This document shows, piece by piece, positions 7,032 to 13,177 of a DNA stretch of 13,177 nt. The first letter of the stretch is position 1. Every line of letters begins with the position of its first letter. The translations under genes were made by a program, and so were the position numbers. The DNA is from Gemmatimonadota bacterium. Its GTDB lineage: Bacteria > Gemmatimonadota > Gemmatimonadetes > Longimicrobiales > Gaopeijiaceae. The notes beneath the pieces were generated by a model, which was not told where the DNA came from, searched no databases, and worked only from the letters and a program-made list of their open reading frames with translations. The stretch lies in the NCBI GenBank assembly GCA_002731735.1, contig PCCM01000126.1, positions 1 to 13,177 on the forward strand, in the 5' to 3' direction.

Positions 7032-8022
7032 CCCCCTCGTCTCCCTCCGGAGCCCCCTGAGTGGCGGATACGCCTTGCTCGTCCGACGAGGATGCGCCGC
7101 TCCCAACCGCCAGAATGGCCCTTGCCGCGTCAGCGAGCATCTCAGCGTCGCCGCTGGCCGGTAGCGCCCGGTTGGCACCGGCGGGTAACGTACTAGCCGC
7201 CGATTCCGCTTCGAGTGTTTTCGACGCATCACCGGGAGACCCGCCAGCTACGCCTAACGCCTTCATCCGCTCACCGGCGTCCAGGATCGGCTTGAACAGG
7301 TCCATGGGGACCGGAAACACGGTGGTCGAATTGTTCTCAGCGGCGATCTCCACCACCGTTTGGAGAAATCGCAACTGAATGGCAACGGGGTGGTCCTGGA
7401 TCAACTTGGCCGCCTCGGCCAGCTTTATGGCTGCCTCCGCCTCTCCCGCGGCGGCGATGACTTTACCCCGCCGTTCCCGTTCCGCCTCGGCCTGCTTGGC
7501 CATCGCTCGCTTCATCTCCTGGGGTAGACCGATGTCCTTGACTTCCACAGCTGTGACCTCGATCCCCCAAGCGTCGGTCCCTTGGTCGATGATATCGCGG
7601 ACCACTCGGTTGACCTGATCACGTTCGACCAGAATCTCGTCCAACTCAGATTGCCCGATCACGCTGCGCAACGTGGTTTGCGCGAGCTGGCTCGTCGCGA
7701 AGTAGTAGTCTTCGATTTCTACGACCGCCTTGGAGGGGTCGGTGACGCGGAAGTACACGACGGCGTTGACCGTCACGCTGACGTTGTCCTTCGTGATGGT
7801 ATCCTGCGGGGGAATGTCGAGCGCGACGATCCTGAGATCCATCTTCCTCATGCGCTCGATCCCGAACGGGACCAAGAACACGAGCCCCGGTCCTTTCGCG
7901 CTTGTAAGGCGGCCGAGCCTGAAGATCACACCACGCTGATACTCGTACAGGATGCGTAGGCTCGAAAGCAGCGCCACGCCTCCGACGCTGGCGGCGGCGA
8001 TCCACAGGGCAAAGAAGTCCAT
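7018..8022 (-). CDS. Slipin / stomatin-like SPFH (band 7) membrane protein
   Basis: SPFH-domain protein anchored in the cytoplasmic membrane that, in the family, forms oligomeric microdomains and often works with a NfeD partner or with FtsH. The 334 residues have an N-terminal membrane segment (about 5-22) and the slipin start YEYQRGVIFRLGRL (26-39). The band 7 domain follows, with GPGLVFLVPF (45-54), DIPPQDTITKDNVSV (69-83) and VVYFRV (88-93), then TTLRSVIGQSELDEIL (116-131), WGIEVTAVEVKDI (152-164), an alanine/glutamate-rich coiled-coil helix (about 168-208) and an oligomerisation segment ending near 257. The last 75 residues are low-complexity and not part of the usual slipin core. The start is supported by GGAGGT eight bases upstream. 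No NfeD gene is next to it on either side. Family call very secure; role inferred. Confidence 0.95.
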   Translation of the reverse strand: MDFFALWIAAASVGGVALLSSLRILYEYQRGVIFRLGRLTSAKGPGLVFLVPFGIERMRKMDLRIVALDIPPQDTITKDNVSVTVNAVVYFRVTDPSKAVVEIEDYYFATSQLAQTTLRSVIGQSELDEILVERDQVNRVVRDIIDQGTDAWGIEVTAVEVKDIGLPQEMKRAMAKQAEAERERRGKVIAAAGEAEAAIKLAEAAKLIQDHPVAIQLRFLQTVVEIAAENNSTTVFPVPMDLFKPILDAGERMKALGVAGGSPGDASKTLEAESAASTLPAGANRALPASGDAEMLADAARAILAVGSGASSSDEQGVSATQGAPEGDEGEETP

Positions 8023-8030
8023 GATGTACG

Positions 8031-8036
8031 ACCTCC
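8031..8036 (-). promoter_or_regulatory. Shine-Dalgarno of the slipin gene
   Basis: Minus-strand GGAGGT lies eight bases before the ATG at 8022, which fixes the start. The rest of the 8023-8160 divergent intergenic region (138 nt) holds no gene on either strand. I see no clear minus-strand promoter. Confidence 0.75.
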
Positions 8037-8113
8037 GAAATCAGGGCGAATGGTGGTTGGCGCACGATCGTGGTGCCCTTGCTGCCTACCCCCGAAAGCG
8101 GAGGATGGCTCCA

Positions 8114-8146
8114 TTGACACCCCCCGAAACTCTCTTGAGGTTTAGG
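8114..8146 (+). promoter_or_regulatory. Candidate promoter of tRNA-Met
   Basis: A perfect -35 hexamer TTGACA is at 8114-8119, 41 bases before the mature tRNA 5' end. No good TATAAT follows at 17 bases; the best T/A-rich element is GTTTAG/TTTAGG at 8140-8146, with a spacer that is long for sigma-70. The -35 match and position make a tRNA promoter plausible, but the -10 is poor. Confidence 0.4.
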
Positions 8147-8160
8147 AGCTTGGACAGCAT

Positions 8161-8234
8161 GGCGGAGTAGCTCAGGTGGTTAGAGCAGCGGAATCATAAT
8201 CCGCGTGTCGGGGGTTCGAGTCCCTCCTCCGCTA
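8161..8234 (+). tRNA. tRNA-Met (anticodon CAT), probably elongator
   Basis: The 74-base cloverleaf folds cleanly. The acceptor is GGCGGAG with CTCCGCT, the D arm GCTC/GAGC, the anticodon stem GCGGA/TCCGC around loop ATCATAA (anticodon CAT), the variable loop GTGTC, the T arm GGGGG/CCCTC with loop TTCGAGT, and the discriminator A. The first acceptor pair is G1-U72, and CCA is not encoded. CAT is also the gene anticodon of initiator tRNA-fMet and of tRNA-Ile2, which is modified by TilS, encoded about 1.4 kb downstream. The A-arm and T-arm resemble elongator tRNA-Met as I remember it from Gram-positive genomes more than Ile2, and the three G-C pairs typical of initiator anticodon stems are absent. 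Elongator Met is the best call, Ile2 the alternative. Confidence 0.93.
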
Positions 8235-8272
8235 TTCACTAGTGTTATTGAATCATCCAGGAGTATCGGGAC

Positions 8273-8788
8273 ATGAACGATCGGGCAACGACCCTACTCC
8301 AGGGGCGAAGAGAAAAGCTGGAGCGCGCATTGGGCTGCCCGCTCTCGGTCCCTGAGCCAGCCAGCGGCGGCGAGTTGTCAGAGTCCGAGCGCGACCACCT
8401 GCGTAATGCGGCGACCGACCTCTATGTCACCGAACTCGCCTGGGAAAACATCACCGATGAGGAGCAGGTCGAGGGAGAGCCCCTCGCTGAACTCGCTTTT
8501 CCTGGGTTCCTGGCGTTCATCCAGGGCCTTCTTCTGGAAAAAGTCATGCCGGACTCTCTCGCACCGGCGAACCCGAGGCCGGAGATCGCGGAGGACGTGG
8601 TGAAGTTCCTGGCCGAGCGGGTCGTGGCCCTTCAGGACGCAATGGGCGGGAGTGATGAGGGGGATACCGAGCAGAGGGCGAGGGATCTTGCCGTCACGGA
8701 TCGCCTCCTCGACCTCGTGCTGTTCCGTCTGCACGGGGTGGATCCGGCGGATGTCGAGGGCTTCAGGGACCCCGCGTCGGCGTCCTGA
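8273..8788 (+). CDS. Unrecognised acidic, helical protein
   Basis: A 171-residue protein I do not recognise. It starts at ATG 8273 with a good AGGAG nine bases upstream, 38 nt after tRNA-Met. The sequence is acidic, with one cysteine (C22), no signal peptide and no membrane span. Most of it looks alpha-helical: a charged N-terminus (about 1-20), a central acidic stretch (about 50-72), a hydrophobic helix FPGFLAFIQGLLLEKV (76-91), a helix IAEDVVKFLAERVVALQ (105-121) and a C-terminal helix with TDRLLDLVLFRLHGVD (141-156). Codon use and third-position GC match the neighbours, so it is a real resident gene. The downstream GDPD gene follows after only 12 nt and may be co-transcribed. Likely a soluble cytoplasmic protein; no function is proposed. 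Confidence 0.75.
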   Translation: MNDRATTLLQGRREKLERALGCPLSVPEPASGGELSESERDHLRNAATDLYVTELAWENITDEEQVEGEPLAELAFPGFLAFIQGLLLEKVMPDSLAPANPRPEIAEDVVKFLAERVVALQDAMGGSDEGDTEQRARDLAVTDRLLDLVLFRLHGVDPADVEGFRDPASAS

Positions 8789-8800
8789 AGGCCGTGCCCA

Positions 8801-9646
8801 GTGATTCGCCCTCGCCGGCCTCGCCCTGGCCATCCGTTCCTGGCAGGTAGCCCGCTCTTCATCGCCCACCGGGGCGGTGCTAGGGTCGCTCCGGAGAACA
8901 CGATGGAGGCGTTCCGCCTTGCCGTGAACAGGTGGGGGGTAGACGTACTGGAAACGGACGCGCGCCTCACGTCCGACGGTGAAGTCGTTCTGATGCACGA
9001 TGCGGAGGTGGGACGTACTTGTGACGGTGACGGGAACGTCGCCGAGATGTCGTGGGATCGCTTGAGGACCTTGGACGCGGGATACCATTTCCGGGACCTC
9101 GACGGTGAGACGCCTTTCCGGGGACGTGGCGTGTCCATCCCCCGATTCGAGGAGGTTCTCGGGGCGTTCCCACATACACGTCTGAACGTCGATACCAAGT
9201 GCGGCAGAGTGGCGCAGCCGCTGCTGGAGATCATCCGGCGCCACCGCGCTCACGATCGGGTCCTGATCGCAGCCGAGGTGGAGACGCACCGTAGCGCGGT
9301 GCGGGGCTACACGGGGCCGTGGGGAGCATCTCGTCGGGACATCGGACGCTTCTGGAGCGCCGCGCACCTCCGTCTTACGCCGTGGTTCCGGCCTGACTTC
9401 GACGCGCTGCAAGTGCCGGAGTTTTGGCACGGAATACGCGTGGTTTCACCCCGATTCGTGTCTGAAGCGCATCGCCTCAACTTGGCCGTACACGTCTGGG
9501 TCGTGGACGACGAGCAGGATATGAGCCGATTCCTCGCGTGGGGAGTGGACGGCATCCAGACGGATCGGCCGGACGTGCTTTCGCCGATCCTGGAGCGGGA
9601 AGCCAGACGTCCGCCACCTCCCGGTTTACCGGATTCAGATCGGTGA
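8801..9646 (+). CDS. Glycerophosphodiester phosphodiesterase family protein
   Basis: TIM-barrel enzyme of the GDPD/UgpQ family, which hydrolyses glycerophosphodiesters from phospholipid turnover to glycerol 3-phosphate and an alcohol. The 281 residues show the family signatures: IAHRGG (21-26), APENTMEAF (30-38), metal ligands E51 and D53 in LETDARLTSDG, catalytic H66 in LMHD, LNVDTK (128-133, K133), AVHVWVVDD (229-237) and WGVDGIQTDRPDVL (247-260) at the C-terminal edge of the barrel. There is no signal peptide, so it probably acts in the cytoplasm like UgpQ. It starts at GTG 8801 after a modest GAAGG; no later in-frame start precedes the HRGG motif. Its stop is 8 nt before the chosen tilS start. 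Substrate is not predictable, so no gene symbol is given. Confidence 0.92.
   Translation: MIRPRRPRPGHPFLAGSPLFIAHRGGARVAPENTMEAFRLAVNRWGVDVLETDARLTSDGEVVLMHDAEVGRTCDGDGNVAEMSWDRLRTLDAGYHFRDLDGETPFRGRGVSIPRFEEVLGAFPHTRLNVDTKCGRVAQPLLEIIRRHRAHDRVLIAAEVETHRSAVRGYTGPWGASRRDIGRFWSAAHLRLTPWFRPDFDALQVPEFWHGIRVVSPRFVSEAHRLNLAVHVWVVDDEQDMSRFLAWGVDGIQTDRPDVLSPILEREARRPPPPGLPDSDR
9642..9646 (+). promoter_or_regulatory. Shine-Dalgarno supporting ATG 9655 for tilS
   Basis: GGTGA, which contains the GDPD stop codon, lies eight bases before ATG 9655. The alternative GTG at 9643 would overlap the GDPD stop (GTGA) but has only a weak upstream purine run. Both starts give the same protein except for four residues. 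Confidence 0.45.
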
Positions 9647-9654
9647 ACGCGCAC

Positions 9655-11040
9655 ATGGGGCTTGCCAACGACTTCGCGGGCCACGTGCTAGGACGTGGGT
9701 TCTTCTCGGAGGGCGACCGGATCTTGGTTGGGGTTTCCGGGGGGATGGATTCCTTGGCTCTGCTGCACCTTCTACGGTTTTCTCCGGGGTTGCCCGCCAC
9801 CGAATTGGTGGTTGCTCATCTCGACCATCGCATGCGCCCCGAGAGCGATGCCGATGCGATCTGGGTGCGCGGATGGGCCACTGCATGGGGTCTCGAGTGC
9901 AGACTCGGGCAGGCCGAGACGGGCTTGTCGAGTGAGGAGGAGGCGCGCAGCGCCCGCTACGCTTTTTTCGAACGTGAGCGGAAGGCGCTCCGAGCTCGGT
10001 GGGTTCTGACGGGGCACCATGCCGACGATCAGGCCGAGACAATCTTGTTTCGTATCGTACGGGGCACCGGGCTACACGGTCTCGAGGGTATTCCGGAGAA
10101 GCGAGCCCCAGGAATTCTACGTCCGCTCCTTCCGTTCACCCGGGATCGTCTGTCCGAGTACGTGGATGGTGCGGGTATCCGACCCCGTGTAGACACGTCC
10201 AATGAAGATCCACGGTTCGCCCGCAACATCATCCGAAACGAGATTCTACCTCGTCTCGAATCGGCGGTGGCCCCCGGTGCGCGGCGGTCCCTTCTCCGTC
10301 TGGGGCGCATCGCACGTAGGGAGGAAACCGCGTGGAAATCCATACTCGAAGATTTGGTCCGGGACCTCGTGATCGAAGAGGAGGACGGCCGCATCGAAAT
10401 CAACCGCCAGGAGTTCTTGGGCCACGATGAAGCCGTGCGTGCTCGGCTCCTTCGGGAACTGGCCGCCCGGTTGGGTGCCACGCTGGGTGAGGCCGGAACC
10501 CGGTCCGCGTTGGCGTTTACTAGCGCCGGTGTAAGCGGCCACGAGCACCCGATTGCAGGGACGGTGCGTCTGGTCCGGTCCTTCGACCGGCTGATCTTCT
10601 GCCATAGGTCCGATCTTGGTGGCGATCAGACTTTCGACATCGAAGGTCTGGGAGACGGGCGAGGGTCCTTCCTGGTCGGGGGCCGCGACTGGTCGGTTAC
10701 TTGGTCTCTGGGACAGGGTCGCGTGAGCCCATGGGTGGAGAGGTTCTCGGTTTCGGGGCTCGAATTCCCGATTACCCTGCGGGCATGGAGATCGGGGGAT
10801 CGCATGAGGCGCCCCTATGGATCGAAGAAACTGAAGAAGATCTTCGGCGAGAAACGCGTAGATTTAGAGGAACGTTCGCGGGCCCCGGTCGTCGTGGACG
10901 GTAGAGAACGGGTTCTCTGGATTCCGGGCGTGGCCCGTTCCTCGCTCCTCTTGCCGGGCGTCGAGGATCATGCGCTTATGCTATCGGTATCACCCGTGGA
11001 AGTTCGTCGGACGGATGAGGCGGTGGCGGATGTCCCGTGA
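9655..11040 (+). CDS. tilS: tRNA(Ile)-lysidine synthase
   Basis: Uses ATP and lysine to convert C34 of tRNA-Ile2 (CAU) to lysidine, so that it reads AUA as isoleucine; essential and cytoplasmic. The 461 residues fit the long form of the family. The PP-loop ATPase domain shows SGGMDS (28-33), HLDHRMR (55-61), SARYAFF (99-105), GHHADDQAET (120-129), RPLLPFTR (156-163) and DTSNEDPRFARNIIRNEI (180-197). The middle helical region is followed by the C-terminal TilS domain with LRAWRSGDRM (375-384) and KKLKKIFGEK (391-400). The PP-loop and the C-terminal signature both look intact. It follows the GDPD gene almost without a gap. An in-frame extension back to 9538 lies within GDPD and is a shadow. Confidence 0.95.
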   Translation: MGLANDFAGHVLGRGFFSEGDRILVGVSGGMDSLALLHLLRFSPGLPATELVVAHLDHRMRPESDADAIWVRGWATAWGLECRLGQAETGLSSEEEARSARYAFFERERKALRARWVLTGHHADDQAETILFRIVRGTGLHGLEGIPEKRAPGILRPLLPFTRDRLSEYVDGAGIRPRVDTSNEDPRFARNIIRNEILPRLESAVAPGARRSLLRLGRIARREETAWKSILEDLVRDLVIEEEDGRIEINRQEFLGHDEAVRARLLRELAARLGATLGEAGTRSALAFTSAGVSGHEHPIAGTVRLVRSFDRLIFCHRSDLGGDQTFDIEGLGDGRGSFLVGGRDWSVTWSLGQGRVSPWVERFSVSGLEFPITLRAWRSGDRMRRPYGSKKLKKIFGEKRVDLEERSRAPVVVDGRERVLWIPGVARSSLLLPGVEDHALMLSVSPVEVRRTDEAVADVP

Positions 11041-11063
11041 AAGGTTCCGCTACCCACGTTACG

Positions 11064-11072
11064 TTATATAGT
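11064..11072 (+). promoter_or_regulatory. Possible -10 element upstream of ftsH
   Basis: The tilS-ftsH gap (11041-11124, 84 nt) contains TTATATAGT at 11064-11072, the most AT-rich spot in the area, about 53 bases before the ftsH start. No convincing TTGACA lies 16-18 bases upstream, so this is a weak sigma-70 candidate. No hairpin terminator for tilS was seen. Confidence 0.3.
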
Positions 11073-11108
11073 GACGCTGTGTCGTCGGTGAGAACTCCAG
11101 TATCGCTT

Positions 11109-11114
11109 GAGGTG
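11109..11114 (+). promoter_or_regulatory. Shine-Dalgarno of ftsH
   Basis: GAGGTG, ten bases before ATG 11125, selects this start; the next in-frame ATG (11170) lacks such a site and would trim the N-terminus in front of the first membrane segment. Confidence 0.65.
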
Positions 11115-11124
11115 TTATCCATAT

Positions 11125-13177
11125 ATGGCTGAACAAGACCCGCTCCGACCGCCGGCCGATGGCTCCAAGATGACTCGTGTCTCCAGGACCGCGGCCTTTT
11201 GGCTGCTCTTCGTGTTGATGGTGCTTCTCCTGGTCCAATTGACGACCGGTCAGGAGGAAGCCGCGATCGAGTTCACATATACCGAGTTCAGGACGCAGCT
11301 CGACGCCGACAACATCCTGGAGGTGACCGTCGTCGCGAGCCAGAAGATCGAAGGCGAGCTCAGGGCCCCCCGCATCGAGGAGGGCCGGGAGTTCCAGAAT
11401 TTCGAGACGATGCTTCCGGGTGAGATCACCGAGGAGCTTCTCACGGATCTGGTGCAGCGCAATGTCGTGATTTCGGGTCAGCTGGATACGGGGGGATGGG
11501 GTTCGGTCCTCGTGCAAGTCTTACCCTGGGTTCTGTTCATCGCGTTCTGGATCTGGATCTTGCGGACGTTCCAGGGTGGGGGCAATCGAGCGTTTCAGTT
11601 CGGACGATCCAAGGCGAAGATGATCTCCCCCGAAGCGCCCAAGGTGACCTTCGTGGACATCGCCGGCGCTGACGAAGCTAAACATGAACTCGAGGAGGTC
11701 ATCGAGTTTCTCAAGGACCCTCAGCGATTCTCGCGGCTCGGTGGTCGTCTGCCCAAGGGCGTCCTCTTGGTGGGTCCTCCGGGGACGGGCAAGACCCTGC
11801 TCGCGCGCGCCGTCGCTGGAGAAGCGGCCCGACCGTTCTTCCAGATGTCGGGTTCGGATTTCGTCGAGATGTTCGTAGGCGTGGGTGCTTCCCGAGTTCG
11901 GGACCTCTTCGAGCAGGGCAAGGCGCAGGCCCCCTGCATCATCTTCATCGATGAGATCGATGCGGTAGGCCGCCATCGAGGAGCTGGCCTGGGTGGTGGC
12001 CACGACGAGCGCGAGCAGACGCTGAACGCGCTCCTAGTCGAGATGGACGGCTTCGAGACGAACGAGGGCGTGATTCTACTCGCGGCCACCAACCGGCCGG
12101 ATGTGCTCGACCCCGCCCTTCAGCGACCGGGCCGCTTCGATCGTCAGGTGATTGTGGATTTCCCCGACGTGCGGGGCCGGGAAGGGATTCTCCGCGTGCA
12201 CGCAAAGAAGTTGCCGCTCGCTGGGAACGTGGAGCTGAAGGTAGTGGCCAAGGGCACGCCTGGGTTGAGCGGCGCGGATCTCGCGAACATCTGTAACGAG
12301 GCAGCTCTTCTTGCGGCTCGGGATGACAGTGACAAAGTCGCCATGTATCATTTCGAGGCGGCGAAGGACAAGGTCATGCTCGGTGCCGAGCGGCGGAGCC
12401 TGGTTCTGACCGATTCGGAGCGGAGGCTGACCGCGTATCACGAAGCAGGGCACGCCGTTATCGCCCTGAGGCTGCCGGGGCTCGACCCACTGCACAAAGT
12501 TACGATCATACCGAGGGGCCAGGCGCTCGGGCTCACGGCAAGTCTGCCACAGGAAGATCGGCACTCGTATACCAAGGAGTGGCTCGAGGGACAGCTGTGT
12601 ATGCTGTTCGGCGGACGTGTCGCCGAGGAGTTGGTCTTCGGGCCCGACAAGATCACGACGGGAGCTGGGAACGACATCGAGCGGGCGACCGCCATGGCCA
12701 GACAAATGGTGACGCGTTTCGGTATGTCCGACGTCATCGGGCTCATGGCGATCGGTCAGGCCGACCAGGAGGTCTTCCTGGGCCGGGAGTTGGTTCAGCG
12801 AAGAGAGGTTTCGGAGCATACCTCCCAACAGGTGGATCAGGAGATCAAGCGTGTGTTGGATGAGGCCGAGGAGGGCGCACGCACGGTGGTCACGGAGCAT
12901 GAGGATCTCCTCGAACGCATCGCACAAGCACTCCTGGATCGGGAGAGCCTGGACTCCGTCGAGATCGGCCTCCTAGACGCCGACGAGGAGCTTCCGCCCC
13001 CTGCGGCCAACGGTAGCGGAGAAGCCGACCGCGGCTCAGCGGAGGTGGAAAAGGGTCCCACTGACGGTGGAGATGTGGAGGTGGAGGCGGATGGGACGGA
13101 TACGGAGTCCAGGGGGTTGTACGCTCCGGTGAGGGAGTCAAAGGACCTGGACGCCGCGTCGGAGGATGAGGCGGACG
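11125..13177 (+). CDS. ftsH: ATP-dependent zinc metalloprotease FtsH (3' end cut by window edge)
   Basis: Membrane-anchored AAA+ protease that extracts and degrades damaged membrane and some soluble regulatory proteins; active as a hexamer. The 684 visible residues read without a stop to the edge. They show membrane segments at about 23-39 and 128-147 enclosing a periplasmic domain, the Walker A GPPGTGKT (217-224), the pore motif F250-V-G, Walker B with D276-E277 (IFIDEID), the second region of homology with arginines R334, R337 and R340 in QRPGRFDRQ, the zinc site HEAGH (439-443) and the third ligand D517 in GAGND. After about residue 613 comes an acidic, low-complexity tail that is still open at 13177, so the stop codon lies outside the window. 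This is already longer than the 644-residue E. coli protein. It directly follows tilS. Confidence 0.97.
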   Translation, partial: MAEQDPLRPPADGSKMTRVSRTAAFWLLFVLMVLLLVQLTTGQEEAAIEFTYTEFRTQLDADNILEVTVVASQKIEGELRAPRIEEGREFQNFETMLPGEITEELLTDLVQRNVVISGQLDTGGWGSVLVQVLPWVLFIAFWIWILRTFQGGGNRAFQFGRSKAKMISPEAPKVTFVDIAGADEAKHELEEVIEFLKDPQRFSRLGGRLPKGVLLVGPPGTGKTLLARAVAGEAARPFFQMSGSDFVEMFVGVGASRVRDLFEQGKAQAPCIIFIDEIDAVGRHRGAGLGGGHDEREQTLNALLVEMDGFETNEGVILLAATNRPDVLDPALQRPGRFDRQVIVDFPDVRGREGILRVHAKKLPLAGNVELKVVAKGTPGLSGADLANICNEAALLAARDDSDKVAMYHFEAAKDKVMLGAERRSLVLTDSERRLTAYHEAGHAVIALRLPGLDPLHKVTIIPRGQALGLTASLPQEDRHSYTKEWLEGQLCMLFGGRVAEELVFGPDKITTGAGNDIERATAMARQMVTRFGMSDVIGLMAIGQADQEVFLGRELVQRREVSEHTSQQVDQEIKRVLDEAEEGARTVVTEHEDLLERIAQALLDRESLDSVEIGLLDADEELPPPAANGSGEADRGSAEVEKGPTDGGDVEVEADGTDTESRGLYAPVRESKDLDAASEDEAD

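Noticed and set aside
8098..8113. GCGGAGGATGGCTC resembling the tRNA 5' end (GCGGAGTAGCTC) about 60 bases upstream of the tRNA
   Set aside because: The match is short and imperfect, with no cloverleaf and no integrase nearby, so neither a tRNA fragment nor an attachment site is supported.
8378..9430. Minus-strand open frame of 350 codons opposite the unknown gene and the GDPD gene
   Set aside because: The translation has no domain and the opposite strand encodes a clear GDPD with all motifs.
1..13177. Search for an undescribed defence, mobile or biosynthetic system
   Set aside because: All but a few genes belong to well-known housekeeping families; there are no repeats, spacers, transposases, toxin-antitoxin pairs or composition shifts that I can see.

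Overview
This window carries ordinary chromosomal housekeeping DNA from a GC-rich bacterium. The organism is probably a member of Gemmatimonadota or a relative in the wider Planctomycetes/Verrucomicrobia neighbourhood. The reasons are the high GC content, frequent GTG starts, a Minf_1886-type (TIGR04138-like) conserved protein known mainly from those groups, and the mix of gene orders. The phylum is an inference from memory of families and needs a database search. There are no insertion sequences, phage genes, CRISPR arrays or rRNA genes. No stretch longer than 300 bases lacks a gene.

Layout. Positions 1-6977 hold a dense run of plus-strand genes: glyA (5' end cut by the window), a Minf_1886-family protein, a 64-residue zinc-ribbon-like protein, nnr (NAD(P)H-hydrate repair), thiL (thiamine-phosphate kinase), a PlsC-type acyltransferase, eno (enolase) and an FtsB/DivIC-like division protein. 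From nnr through ftsB the genes overlap or are separated by only a few bases (nnr/thiL 4 nt overlap, thiL/plsC 7 nt overlap, plsC to eno 21 nt gap, eno/ftsB 13 nt overlap), so they are probably one transcription unit with translational coupling. Positions 7018-8022 hold one minus-strand gene, a stomatin-like slipin, which converges with ftsB. Its start faces a 138-nt divergent intergenic region.

From 8161 the plus strand resumes with tRNA-Met(CAT), an unrecognised 171-residue protein, a glycerophosphodiester phosphodiesterase and tilS (tRNA-Ile lysidine synthase). After an 84-nt gap comes ftsH (AAA+ membrane protease), which is cut by the right edge but already has both transmembrane segments, the AAA+ module, the zinc protease and an acidic tail.

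How the genes relate. The window joins one-carbon metabolism (SHMT), cofactor repair and synthesis (NNR, ThiL), phospholipid synthesis and turnover (PlsC, GDPD), glycolysis (enolase), division (FtsB), translation (tRNA-Met, TilS) and membrane quality control (slipin, FtsH). I do not see a convincing undescribed system. The items most worth a second look are the two small conserved proteins after glyA, the unrecognised gene after tRNA-Met, the slipin with no NfeD neighbour, and the acidic tail of FtsH.
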